From: Enoplolaimus lenunculus
Lineage: Eukaryota; Nematoda; Enoplea; Enoplida; Thoracostomopsidae
Reading direction: 5' to 3'
NCBI GenBank assembly: GCA_030248215.1
Contig: JASANG010004073.1
Coordinates: 124,001-188,000 of the forward strand
Length of the DNA stretch: 64,000 nt
Shown: piece after piece, positions 9,218 to 20,400 of the stretch
Numbering within the stretch: the stretch's first letter is position 1
How the letters are laid out: every line of letters begins with the position of its first letter
Program-made: the position numbers and the translations under genes
The notes under the pieces: model-generated
Seen by the model: only the letters and a program-made list of their open reading frames with translations
What the model was told of the DNA's origin: nothing
Database searches by the model: none

Positions 9218-11336
9218 TTAGTTAGGCTGAATAGCCCCCTGTAACCCATAGCGGCGATAAAACGGCCCAAGACGTTCGCAAACATCAGCCAACAAATAAT
9301 TAGATTCTTTAATTAGAATTTTTGCCATTTCTTCGCTGAATACATCACTCGATGTCTGATACCCGATCATATCGCCAAATTTGCCGGAAAATGCCCAGTC
9401 TTTCCATTCGTCCCACGCTTTGCCCATCCGGTAATGCAATTTTCGAAAATTGCCACCGGTCAAATCTTCCCAGCTGGTTCCAAAATCACCTCCGTCGTTT
9501 CCGGTTTCATTGTCGTCGCTTGGAGAAGGGGCCCTCGCGTCTCGGACGCCCTTTAAACCGGTTGAAGATTCGATTATATCCGAAATAATGTCGACCATTT
9601 CGCTGTGAGCGTTTTCGTTGCGCGTGAACAGTTCGTAGAGTTTTCGCGAGTAATAGTCGTCGTTTGCTTGTTGAGCCTGTAAAATTGAACGATAGTTGAT
9701 TAACCTTTTCTCACGTGAATATTTTCTATCTCTATATGATATCTACAACCACATTAATTGTGAGTACACACAAAAAAGTATTTCTGAATTTATTCAGAAA
9801 AGTATTTTCTGCGGCAAATCTGAAAAGTTTTTCCGATATTTAAGACAATTTTTTCTAAAATAACTGGAAAACCTTTATTTTCAGACTTTATTTCAAAAAG
9901 TTTTTAAAAACATTTCTATTATAACAGAAATACTTTTCAAGTGCACGTTGCTAATTATATTTCTTAAATGTAAGAACATTTTTCTTAAATATCAGAAATA
10001 TTATTTTGAGTGTAGCACCTGTTACCAGTTAGCAATATGTTCTTTACAAACAATCGAAGTCGCACTAAGAAAAGTTAATTACCAATAAATGTTCGATTTT
10101 TACAAGCTCACAATTTAACGGATGCTTCTTAAGCTGCAATATAATTTAGCAACTGCATGCTTGACCATAGGAAACCTTGAAATTTCAAGCTGGGATTTGT
10201 ACCACGGTCTTTCGGATTGGAAACGTTTGCAGAAAATTTTTTAAACTTTAATTCTAAAACAAACCCGTTGGGTGGGTGGTAAAAGATTTCAATCAGGGAT
10301 GTTCTTGAGCAGCTAGAAGTGATATGCGAACAACACACACTGTGACAATGTTTAACAATTCTAACTTTATGCGCAGTGCAAAATCTCCACAAGACGTGAG
10401 CGCGCCCTTGGGCTCGAGCGTCAAGCTCCTGTAGCGCAGTGGTCATCGTAAATGCCTTCCAGCCGTGAGACTGGGGATTGAATCTTACTTTGAAATTACA
10501 TCTCATATGAAATTGAAAATATTCATGTGAGAAAGGGTTAAGTACTATTTATACGCGTGAGCTTTGAAGTTTTAAAACTAAAAAATTTAAATTCCTATCT
10601 TACGGGCAATTTTGATAGAAAAACTTAATTTGGTCGGAACATCAATAGCATTCTACTAAATTTTAACCGTCTATAAACCGTCTTTTTACTACCTCACAAT
10701 AAAAGAATAGATTTCCACGCATATTGAAATGTGGAGAAACTTTGAAATAGTTTAACTTAACTAAACACATAACGCATTTTTAGCATTTGTCAAAACGCAA
10801 TTTTGTCGTCAATATAAACAGTTTACCAAAACTCGAAAAGTGTTTTGCATTTTTGACACAATTGCTTTTTATGAGGAAATTAATGGTAAATTCTGTCGTT
10901 CTGACGAACGAAAAAATTGTTTTGTTCAAAACTATTGCTGTATATAAAACGGCAAGATATGTTTTTATTTCGGATTTACTTAAAAACTAGTGAGCTGGTT
11001 ATGCGCTATGCTATCAGCATGCAAACTTCATTTCGCACAACAATTACCAATATTGTAAACAAAGTAATGCTTTGAACGCTGCCCAAAATACGTATGTGAG
11101 GCATTCCAGCTTTAATCATAAAATGATTTGCAACATTTCTGCAACCTTTTACCCTAAATCTTGTCCACTGCAATTAAGCATACTAATAACTGAAATAAAT
11201 TTTTTTGCTTCTTGCTTCTGCCAATATATCTAAATATTATTTTATATTTCTTCAATTAACTAAAAAATATTTGACTTACCATACAAGACAAACACATGCC
11301 CAAAATCAAGGTTGTTACAATGATAAAAAGTTTCAT
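9218..11336 (-). CDS. Small secreted orphan protein, two exons
   Basis: Exon 1 (11280-11336) encodes a signal peptide, MKLFIIVTTLILGMCLSCM, ending in donor G|GTAAGT. Exon 2 (9218-9676) follows acceptor TTTTACAG| in phase 0 and runs to TAA, giving 171 residues. The mature part starts AQQANDDYYSRKLYELF, then has an acidic D/E/G-rich linker (SPSDDNETGNDGGDFG) and a helical C-terminal half rich in W, Y and F (WDEWKDWAFSGKFGD; LADVCERLGPFYRRYG). The signal peptide implies secretion or entry to the ER. No domain is recognised and no function is proposed. The 1.6-kb intron is filled with MITEs. The exon pair is convincing because phase, splice sites, signal peptide and TATA box all agree. Confidence 0.75.
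9700..9735. repeat. Terminus of a TTAA-flanked piggyBac-type MITE
   Basis: TTAACCTTTTCTCACGTGAATATTTTC is the left terminus of the family seen at 38835 and 25571. It lies in the intron of the secreted-protein gene. The matching right end is at 10515-10541, with other repeats inserted between. Confidence 0.5.
9769..10013. mobile_element. MITE with ACACxCAAAAxA ends
   Basis: The left end ACACACAAAAAAGTATTTCTG and right end CAGAAATATTATTTTGAGTGT are inverted copies with few mismatches. The AT-rich interior repeats 'cagaaa/tttctg' words. It is inserted in the intron of the secreted-protein gene. Confidence 0.55.
10270..10541 (+). mobile_element. TTAA-ended MITE with tRNA-like core
   Basis: A tRNA-like segment with A-box-like TAGCGCAGTGGTC and B-box-like GGGGATTGAATC is followed by GAAAATATTCATGTGAGAAAGGG and TTAA. 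The same core and end occur at 25571-25841 and, inverted, at 38835-39117. Confidence 0.6.
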
Positions 11337-11400
11337 TTTGAACTATTTTGTGATCTTTTTTAGACTTTTGGGAAGACCAAAATAGTAATGCAAAATCACG

Positions 11401-11409
11401 CTTTTATAG
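11401..11409 (-). promoter_or_regulatory. TATA box of the secreted-protein gene
   Basis: The minus strand reads ACTATAAAAGCG, 65-73 bases upstream of the ATG at 11336. That would put transcription start near 11375 and leave a short 5' leader. 11410-11855 shows no other feature. Confidence 0.6.
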
Positions 11410-11855
11410 TATGAAAATAAACCTCTGGAAATGCAATATTTTCAAAGCTACTAAAACAGAAAATAATGCGACTAAAACAGAACAGCTGTATCGCTACACC
11501 TTAAAATTATTTAGCTTACATATTAATATATTCAATTAAAATATGGTAAAAATTTAAAATTTTATGGTGACGCAATTCTTAAATGATATTGTTTCTAAAA
11601 GCTTATGCCTGGTTAAATATCGAGCGTTTGGTTTGCATATTTTAAGTAAAAAATAAATTTATACTAATTTGAGAAATATTTAGCTTCGTTTACAGCTTAT
11701 ATTTACTGCAATTTTAGGAGTCTGTTTATGTATTTTTCCTTTGGGAAAGTATCCGCTCCCCTGAACGACTGGATTAATAAAACTGGCTCAGGACGCTTCT
11801 CATGCTGCATCGTAGGGATTGTTCAGGGTTTGGCTTAAGTTTAATAGTCTAATGC

Positions 11856-12520
11856 GGGGTTCACGATATATCTGGGCAAACGTTTTGTCCCTATTACAAT
11901 ATTGGGTAACATTTTGTCGGCACGTTGATCCGCTATCAAATTAAAAAAATTTGAATTGTCTGCTATCATAATGTAACATTCACTGTTCGTAATGCAATGT
12001 CATATGATATTCAAAATATTGCCCGTTAATATCATATGCCATGTTTGACAATGTCTGCAAAGCTTATGGTAAACTAGCCTAAACGTCCTATAGAATATTC
12101 TATGATATTAAAATTTGAAGTTCGAATTATTTGTACTGAGGAATATACTTAGGCAAAATTTCCGTCAGAAGCAGAAAAAAGAAGCTAATTCAGTATTAGA
12201 AATCACTTAAAAGTGCATTATCTCATTTTTCAATATATATTATTAGTGGGCACAAATTATATTGTCCCGCATATATATAATATCATGTGATATTCGGTAG
12301 AATTTCGGAATATCGTATGCTACTCCCATAAACGTCCCGTGGTATCATGTGTGACATATGGCTGTTTGTATACCATGATTACTAGAGATCAGGTTGTAAG
12401 CTAATGTCATGTTACATTCACATTTTGTCTAACCCGCTATTCAGATTACAAAATCTTATGTTGACATCAAATCAACATGGACAAAACGTGGTTTGTGCTG
12501 CCCCTGTTATATCGTGATCC
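11856..12520. mobile_element. MITE with GGGTTCACGATATA ends and ATCATATGATAT words
   Basis: The left end GGGGTTCACGATATATCTGGG pairs with right end CCCCTGTTATATCGTGATCC in inverted orientation. Inside are repeated palindromes of the CATATGATATTC type and a (G)TTTTGTCC/GGACAAAAC pair. Related elements lie at 12845-13190 and 63512-64000. 12521-12844 shows nothing recognisable. Confidence 0.65.
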
Positions 12521-12844
12521 ATGCATGAGCCTCAGACTAGAGCCTAATGTTAGGCTTTTATAGAAAAATAAGAAACGGTAGTACGTCGTTTAAGATTAGC
12601 CTGCTATTCAAATTAACACTAGTCTTGGGGTGGACCAAGTAAATACTTCCAATCGCCACTTTCCATTCTTACCTTTCTACTAAGAGGGGCAAACTGAATA
12701 GCTGAAACCTGAAACTTGCAAAACGTGGGCTTAATACCTTTACTAGGTGATTTTCATTGTACTCAAACTCTGGACAGAAATGTAATTTCTAAATTTATGC
12801 CGTCTGTCAACGAACATATTTCTTTGCATCCATAAAAACTCATA

Positions 12845-13190
12845 CAGGGTTCACGTTATAACAGGGGCAGCTTGAGACATATATAATCTGTTCTCATACA
12901 GTATAGCACATTCAGAACTCCGTAGTTGTCTGCGAATATCATATGATATGCGTTTGAACTGCCTGAACGCGTGACATTGCATATTAACCATGTTGTGCTC
13001 CACAGAATCATGTGACGTATGCGAGGTCTTCGGGTCTTTGTTGTAGATGTGGCGTCGATGATGTCCGTCGCTTGCAGTCAATATCATATGGCATATGACC
13101 TTGGTCAGTCCACCTGATATGAGATGTCAATTTTAATGTCGATGCTGAATCGACATGGACAAACCGTATAGCCCAATTCTTCACGGTTAA
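12845..13190. mobile_element. Second GGGTTCACGTTATAAC MITE, right end eroded
   Basis: It starts CAGGGTTCACGTTATAACAG, has several CATATGATAT palindromes and a 'gtcgatgctgaatcgacatggacaaa' block near the right end, as in the copy at 11856. The right terminus is degraded. Confidence 0.5.
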
Positions 13191-13244
13191 TTGATGATCA
13201 TCAAAGCATCGTGGAAAGTTTTGGGGCCAAACATGAGTGCAGTG

Positions 13245-14165
13245 CACACAAAATAAATTGTCTTGAAATTTCAAGACTCTTATTTTCTTACATTTTCAAG
13301 ACATTAATGTCTTGTATTTCAGACATTAATCGCCTTAAACAGCTCAGAAATTTGTGTCTGAAATGGTTAAAACATAAATAATGTCTTATATTCAAGAAAT
13401 TACTTATAAGAAACAAATACCTTTCTGTCAAGAAATAGTTATCTTATTCAAGAATTCAGTTTCTGATTTTTATGTATGTAAAAAGTTGCTCCGTTTATAT
13501 CAGGCTTCCACAACCAAGTTTACGTCTTGGACGTATCTTAGGTTGTAGAACGTAAGGAATTTGGTTGAGTAAGCTCCCAGTTTTTAAGGCGGCTGCCCTG
13601 GCAAATTTGGTTTCTACCCTATTCAAACGTGCAAAGTTTTTTGCAGCAAAAACTTGCACATGGAACGTGCAACTTGCATGCACAAGTTTCGTCACAAAGC
13701 AGCTTTAAAGTTCTTGCAGCTGCTAAAGTATTCACTGGAACTCATTCTTCTTTGTTTAATTCGTGCAAGTGGCTTGAATTTGTTGCACCAGCAGTTTGAT
13801 TGTTCAGTCGGAATGTTCGTTTGAAAATACTTGCATCTGCAAGTATTTCGCGCAAGTTTCAGCTGCTAGTTTTCACTGCAAAATCCTGCACGTGTGAATA
13901 GGGCTTGAGAAATACTATGTCTCAAAAATAAGCAAAACCAGGCTTCTATTTCAGACATATTTGCCTTATATTTTGGACATATTTGTCTTGTATTTTAGAA
14001 ATATTTGTCTTAATCGTTTTCGAACACACTCTTAAATTTCCGACATTAAGTGTCAAAAATTTCAGAAACAAATTGCTGAAAAAATTTCAGAAACTATTAT
14101 CTTGCATTCAAGACTTATATGTATGGAGTCTACATTAAAGCCATAATTGTCTTGAACTTAAAAAA
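13245..14165. repeat. TGTCTTGAAATTTCAAGAC repeat, interrupted
   Basis: The first half (13245-13500) and second half (about 13910-14165) resemble a continuous copy at 57487-57950. They share words such as GTCTTGAAATTTCAAGACTC and TTTTTATGTATGTAAAAAGTTG. About 400 bp of other sequence, including the MITE at 13616, splits this copy. 14166-14445 shows nothing recognisable. Confidence 0.5.
13616..13906. mobile_element. MITE with CCCTATTCA ends, GTGCAAGTTT-rich
   Basis: The left end ACCCTATTCAAACGTGCAAAG pairs with right end CTGCACGTGTGAATAGGGCT. The inside repeats 'acttgcac/gtgcaagt'. The same right end is at 63170-63248. It lies within the split repeat at 13245-14165. Confidence 0.55.
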
Positions 14166-14457
14166 ATAATTCTGGAATCTGCTGGATTTTTTGCCGCTTG
14201 CAATATTGGTTTGCTTTATTTTTAGCTCGCTCAATATGCTTAGGGTTGACAAGGATTTATTTGTTCAGAAGGGTTTTTAGCACTGATAACTGTTGTTTCG
14301 TTTGGACGCTTATAAAAATAACTCATTTGGTACAATTTCTTGTATGCTAAATTCACAAAAAATTACCTTTCTAGACCTCAAAATTGGTCTTTAGTGTGGT
14401 CTACTGTGAGCGAAGCTCTTAATAGTATTATGCTTCAACGGACGGCCGTTGGGTGCA

Positions 14458-14570
14458 GACAAATAAATGGAAAGTCGAATGGCAGAGGCACAAATGTGCT
14501 TTAAATACCAAATACACGTCTGTATAACGTTTGCGACGCAAAATTGCTTACAACCACTAACGATGAACAC
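14458..14570. repeat. Dispersed repeat, second copy near 63763
   Basis: The block AAATGGAAAGTCGAATGGCAG, then GCACAAATGTGCTT and CCAAATACACGTC, recurs at 63763-63860 with small changes. Function unknown. Confidence 0.5.
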
Positions 14571-14828
14571 GCAGGCATATGTGTTGCTATGCAGGACACG
14601 TGCTACGGCATAAAGAAGTCGTCAGTGCATTTCAACATCAGACTGGATAATAAATTTACCGGGTGCTAAACACATGTATCTTTGAAGATTGCAGCTACCG
14701 AAAGCGGTGACAAATAGTACTTCAGCAGATATTTTAGCTGTCATAAAGTTGCTTTGTTTAACCGAATTCGCAAATCTTGATTCAAACATGAGAGACATAA
14801 AATTTGCAAACACGCCTTTCAAATTTTT

Positions 14829-15392
14829 CTCTTGCGTGTGTGAGACATGCTTGTCTTGTCCTGGTGCATACGTAATATATGGAAGGTACACTGTATAGTA
14901 TGCTTGTCGGCAGCACACGATCGACATACATAGTCGACGGTAAAAGTAGTTGGAGGCGTGCTGCATGGCGCAATGGTAAAATAGTTTGCCTAACACGAGG
15001 AAGGTCGCCAGTGCGAAACCACCAGTTACCACTTTTTCAGCTGCTTAGTGAAAAGGTCAGAAATCCTGATTCATATTTGGACTAACGCGTCCACCCGTTT
15101 TAGATAATTTACAACTATTGACTTAGCTAGTAGCTAATCTTTAAAATGGTTACAGCTGTTGCAACATTTGTACAAAATGTTATTAAATTGGCCAGATCTA
15201 TTGTTTTGTTACACCATGTTTGAAAAGCTTTTTAGTCCACGATCTTGACTAAAGTAGAATTAAGTCTCGCTAAGTAACTGCATAGCTAGTGTATAGTGTT
15301 TTAAATTAGAGTTGAGTGAGTTTTGGAGTACAATGGGTAGTCTTTGCAACTGTATTCAGCTGAAACTTATTAGATCAAAACTTACGTTATAC
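14829..15392 (+). repeat. tRNA-like composite repeat, tandem copy 1
   Basis: A leader (GAGACATGCTTGTC.. GGCAGCACACGATCGACATA) precedes a tRNA-like segment with A box TGGCGCAATGG and B-box-like GTGCGAAACC, then a CTTTTTCAGCTGCTTAG tail. The block is repeated about 490 bp downstream. The leader is the reverse complement of sequence in the 362-bp array that follows. Confidence 0.55.
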
Positions 15393-15807
15393 TCTTGTCG
15401 GCAGCATACGATCGACATACATAGTCGACGATGAAAGTAGTTGGAGGCGTGTTGCGTGGCGCAATGGTAACATAGTTTGCCTAACACGAGGAAGGTCGCC
15501 AGTGCGAAACCACCAGTTACCCGCTTTTTCAGCTGCTTAATCAAAGGGTCAGAAATCCCGATTCATATTTTGACTAACGCGTCCACCCCTTTTAGATAAT
15601 TTACAAATGTTGACTTAGCTAGTAGCTAATCTTTAAAATGGTTACACCTATTGCAATATTTGTACAAAATGTTATTAAATTGGCCAGATCTATTATTCTG
15701 TTTCACCATGTTTGAAAAACTTTTTAGTCCACGTTCTTGACTAAAGTAGAATTAAGTCTCGCTAAGTAACTGCATGGCTTGTTTATAGTGTTTTTTAAAT
15801 TAGAGTT
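15393..15807 (+). repeat. tRNA-like composite repeat, tandem copy 2
   Basis: It is a near-identical copy of 14902-15300, including the tRNA-like segment and the TTTTAAATTAGAGTT end. A short single-copy-like segment at 15303-15392 (AGAGTTGAGTGAGTTTTGGA..) separates the copies and itself recurs at 17149-17244. Confidence 0.55.
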
Positions 15808-17148
15808 TGTCAGTCTAGGTAGGAACCAAGGACATCAGACCTTTCTACCAAGCAGCTGGAAAAGCGGGCTAGAGCGGGGATCGAACTCTCAGCCTATGGA
15901 TGCTTAAGCGAGCACTCTACCACTGCGCCACGTAGCCCGCCTGTCCAACTACCATTGTCGTCGACTATATCTGCCGACCGTATGATGACAGCTAGCATAC
16001 ATACAGTGCACTGCACTATATTGCATGTGCACATAACGGACAAGCATGTCTCACATGCTTACATGCCCTTATTTCAACAAGGTCGTCCCTTGACCGTCCA
16101 TCCTATTTTCGACTGGATACCGTGCTCATAGCGCGGCAATTTGCCATTGCGCCCACGGAGTAGCCCCCATGTCAGTCTAGGTAGGAACTGGGACATCAGA
16201 CCTTTTTACTAAGCAGCTAGAAAAGCGGGCTAGAGCGGGGATCGAACTCTCAGCCTATGGATCCTTAAGCGAGCACTCTACCACTGCGCTACGCAGCCCG
16301 ACTCTCCAACTGCATATTTCGTCGACTATATGTGTCGACCGTATGCTGCCAGCTAGCATACATGCAGTGCACTGCACTATATTGCATGTGCACATAACGG
16401 ACAAGCATGTCTCACATGCTTACATGCCCTTATTTTCAACAAGGTCGTCCCTTGACCGTCCATCCTATTTTCGACTGGATAGCGTGCTCATAGCGCTGCA
16501 ATTTGCCATTGCGCTCACGGCGTAGCCCCCATGTCAGTCTAGGTAGGAACCGGGACATCAGACCTTTTTACTAAGCAGCTGGAAAAGCGGGCTAGAGCGG
16601 GGATCGAACTCTCAGCCTATGGATCCTTAAGCGAGCACTCTACCACTGCGCTACGCAGCCCGCCTCTCCAACTGCATATTTCGTCGACTATATGTGTCGA
16701 CCGTATGCTGCCAGCTAGCATACATGTAGTGCACTGCACTATATTGCATGTGCACATAACGGACAAGCATGTCTCACATGCTTACATGCCCTTATTTTCA
16801 ACAAGGTCGTCCCTTGACCGTCCATCCTATTTTCGACTGGATAGCGTGCTCATAGCGCTGCAATTTGCCATTGCGCTCACGGCGTAGCCCCCATGTCAGT
16901 CTAGGTAGGAACCAAGGACATCAGACCTTTCTACCAAGCAGCTGGAAAAGCGGGCTAGAGCGGGGATCGAACTCTCAGCCTATGGATGCTTAAGCGAGCA
17001 CTCTACCACTGCGCCACGTAGCCCGCCTGTCCAACTACCATTATCGTCGACTATATTTGCCGACCGTATGTTGCCAGCTAGCATACATACAGTGCACTGC
17101 ACTATATTGCATGTGCACATAACGGACAAGCATGTCTCACATGCTTAC
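15808..17148 (-). repeat. Tandem array of dimeric tRNA-like SINE units, period 362 bp
   Basis: GTCAGTCTAGGTAGGAAC starts units at 15809, 16171, 16533 and 16895, giving three 362-bp units and a partial fourth. On the minus strand each unit has a tRNA-like head (GTGGCGCAGTGGTAGAGTGC, then GAGTTCGATCCCCGC) with the CTTTTCCAGCTGCTTGG tail shared with the SINE at 5640. A second, weaker tRNA-like segment (GTGAGCGCAATGGC..CCAGTCGAAAATAGG) is also present. AGAGTT abuts both array ends (15802-15807 and 17149-17154), which suggests a 6-bp target duplication. Units 2 and 3 are almost identical. Confidence 0.75.
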
Positions 17149-17452
17149 AGAGTTGAGTGAGTTTTGGAATAGAATGGGTAGTCTTAACCAACTGTATTCA
17201 GCTGAACTTATTAGATCAAAACGTACGTTATACTCTTGCACAGTATAACCTATTTTTTCATGCACAACTGCAAAATCAAGCAGTCTTAGAGGGAATGTAA
17301 CATTTAGACACAGGGTTTTGAAAGTTTCGCTGTTGTTTTCAACGCGAGGTATTGCCAATTCATGTACAATTGAAAGGTTTTTAGAATGTAATTGCGTATC
17401 TATTCGTTCGTTTAATCATTGTCAGGTGTGCTGTATGATGTAGTTTTCTGTG

Positions 17453-20400
17453 ATGGAATCAGATTGTGAAGCACAATGTGGTATGTTTGAGTTTGACTTA
17501 AACTCATATTAAAGCAAAACACTCAGAGTAACAAGCATTTACAAAAGGCTTTGTGTTAGTTTACAGTTTTCGGTAAGATATTAAATTGAGTGAACTTTTC
17601 TGTGTACCTATCGGAAATTTTCGGGCTAACTTGCATTGTACAATGAGTTTTTCCTCGAGACGCACTCATACATTGAGTGCAAGGCTTGAGCTTTTGTAGT
17701 CTGAAATGGTTTCACGGTTGAATCTTGTCATTGTCCGAGAAGTGTACATATGATCTGAGCAGTAGGTGTATCTAGGTACTATGCTACTATTTGTCGTGAG
17801 AATGATTTCTATTGCCGGAGAAAAGTTGCGCTGAAGACAACTACTCATTATTCACGTAAAATTTCAGACGAGCTTTTGGCACTGGAGTCAATTTTTGATG
17901 GCAATGTATTTCGCAAAGCACCGTCAGAAGCAGGTCGTGGTGGGACGTTATTGATTTTAATTGATGACTCTGTTGTAGGACAGCCGATTACTGTATCAAT
18001 TGGCCAAGGTAAGCGTACATTGCATATCCGGTTCTACCCTGCTTTACACATAGTATCCAATTCAGACAAAGTCGCATTCCTGCACCAACAGACAAAAATT
18101 ATACAGGTCGATTAAGCTAAATTTGTTTATTCGTTTGTTTGTGTATATATTTGTTTGAATTTCAGATATTTCAGCTCAAGAACGTGTGGTAAAGCATCTG
18201 CCGCCAGTCAAGCTTAAATTTTTATTCCGAGAAGGTTATCCGTCAAAGCGTGCACCGTTGTTTGTTATCGAGTCAATTTGGTTGTCTGCCAAAGATGTAA
18301 ATTTTTTGACTTTTGTGGGTTTTTAATATTTAACGGTAGAGTTACGTAACTATAAGAGTGGATGATCAGTCTATGAGAAGTGTACGCAAATAAACTGTAG
18401 GGGTTTGAGTGAATTCATTGTTTCTATTATACTTGTATTTTCTGTACTGAAAGAAACATTTAACCCTTCCCACCAAATCGTTTGGGTCGGGCCAAAACCA
18501 AACACTTTTTGATAAACTGTAACAGTGCAGCAACAAAAGTTCGGATACGTTCGTGACAAATCGATTCCAACAGTATTTTTGCAATATAGGCTTACATTTT
18601 TGAACAATAAAATTTTAAGTAAGTTGTTTAATATATAAAACATTTTTTCTTTAAGGTCACAAACGATAGGTTCTAATAAAGGTGTAAAATCGAAAATTTA
18701 ATTGGGAATCAGGGTGCAACCGGAATTACTTTCTACCGGAAAGGTAAAATGCATGACACCAAATATTCTTTTTAAATTTATTATTGAACAAAAGTATGTA
18801 TTTTGGAATCACATATCTGGTATTCGGTAGGACCCAAGTTTGAAAAATTGTCCTTGAATCGAGTGGTTTCAACGACAGATAAACCGTAGTTATCTATTTA
18901 TTTATCGGCCTGTGTTAACTATATGGACAAAGCCTCCAAGTGGGCAGGCGGCTATCAGTCTTTAACATGAACCTGTTTATCTATCATCAACCGTTGATAA
19001 TTTCAGTGCACATTTTAGATCTCCAGTCTTTCAAATGCACTTCTCGAATGTTGGCACTCAAACGAATGCATGTCTATCGTGTTCATTTGGCATCAATTAC
19101 TCGTCGAAAAATTGACGCATATTGTGTCACAAACGGTTAAACTGGACGATTTGTGTCATATAGAGAGGTCATCTTCGTCAACTTTGAAGCCTTCTACTGT
19201 GTATCGAAACTCGCCTAGTCCCGACGCGCCCATAGAATTCAAGGGTGGTTTTACGCCAGTTGGTAAAGATGGATTAATGTCTGCCTCAAATGATGCTCAG
19301 GATGATTTAGCTTCCGATAATTCCCGCAATAATTGCGTAGCTAGTGGTTTTTGCAATAAAATGTTGTTGAGTGGAAAAGCTAGCGGTCGTGGTTCAAGTT
19401 TGTCGCGTTCGTTACAAGAACGTAGGTGGAAAATGGGACAGCGGAATGTTGGCAGACCAACTGCAGGGCAAATTCTACAAATGATGGTAGAATACTCAGA
19501 GCAACGTGAAATTGAAAATTTTCAAGCGAAAATGCATGACTGTCAAGTTTGTTTTGGTAAGTTTGCTGTTTGATTTGGTCTTGCGGTTATAGGAGAGTGA
19601 AACATGTGTAAGGCGCCTAAAAACGAAGGTAGCGAATCGTAGAAAGTGCTATTACATTTGTGCACGTAAATACTCTACATTCGAACGCTAAAAAATTTTA
19701 AATATATATTTCATTCAGAAAAGTATGTATATTTGTGAACAAGTTTATATTCTGAAGACATTTATAGTTATAGTTTGCGAAACTGAAGTTTTCTCAGTGA
19801 AATATACATATTATATTTTAGGTCGCGTTGAAGGCATTAGCTGTGTACAGTTTCGAACGTGCGGTCATGTGTTTTGTAAACAATGTGCAAGCGAGTACTA
19901 TGAACTGCTCATCAAAGAAGGTGACATTTCAAATGTTAAGTGCCTCGCGCATGACTGTGACATTAAACCTCCAATGGAAAAGGTTTGTTTATATTTTTCT
20001 TGTCGAAAAGTTTTAGCGTCGCAAATAAATTGCTGATTCTGATTGAAAAATTCGGATTGTTGCATAAAAAGTCTCTTAATCCCTGTATAATACAATTCCG
20101 TTTTGCGCCCTGATATCTGAATTGTTCCCTTTTGTTACTCTAAATTTTGAGCTGTGTCCTTTATATGCATGATATCAAATAAAATAATGTTTGGTCGATT
20201 TAGGGGAACTTACAGGTGGCGTGACGTTAAATTTAATAACTTTTTGGTTTTGAAGTTTTCGCAAGTTTGAAATTAAATTCTTTATAGTTCAGCTTGCTAT
20301 AAATTTTAATTTAACATTAGGTACCCAGCCCACAAATGACATGAAAGAACAGCGAACCGGTAATATGGGCATCGTGCGTTTCGTTCATCGCTACGACATT

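Noticed and set aside
15808-17148. Cluster of functional tRNA genes
   Set aside because: Each tRNA-like head is tied to a conserved non-tRNA tail in a 362-bp unit, the SINE pattern, and the cloverleaf pairing is imperfect.
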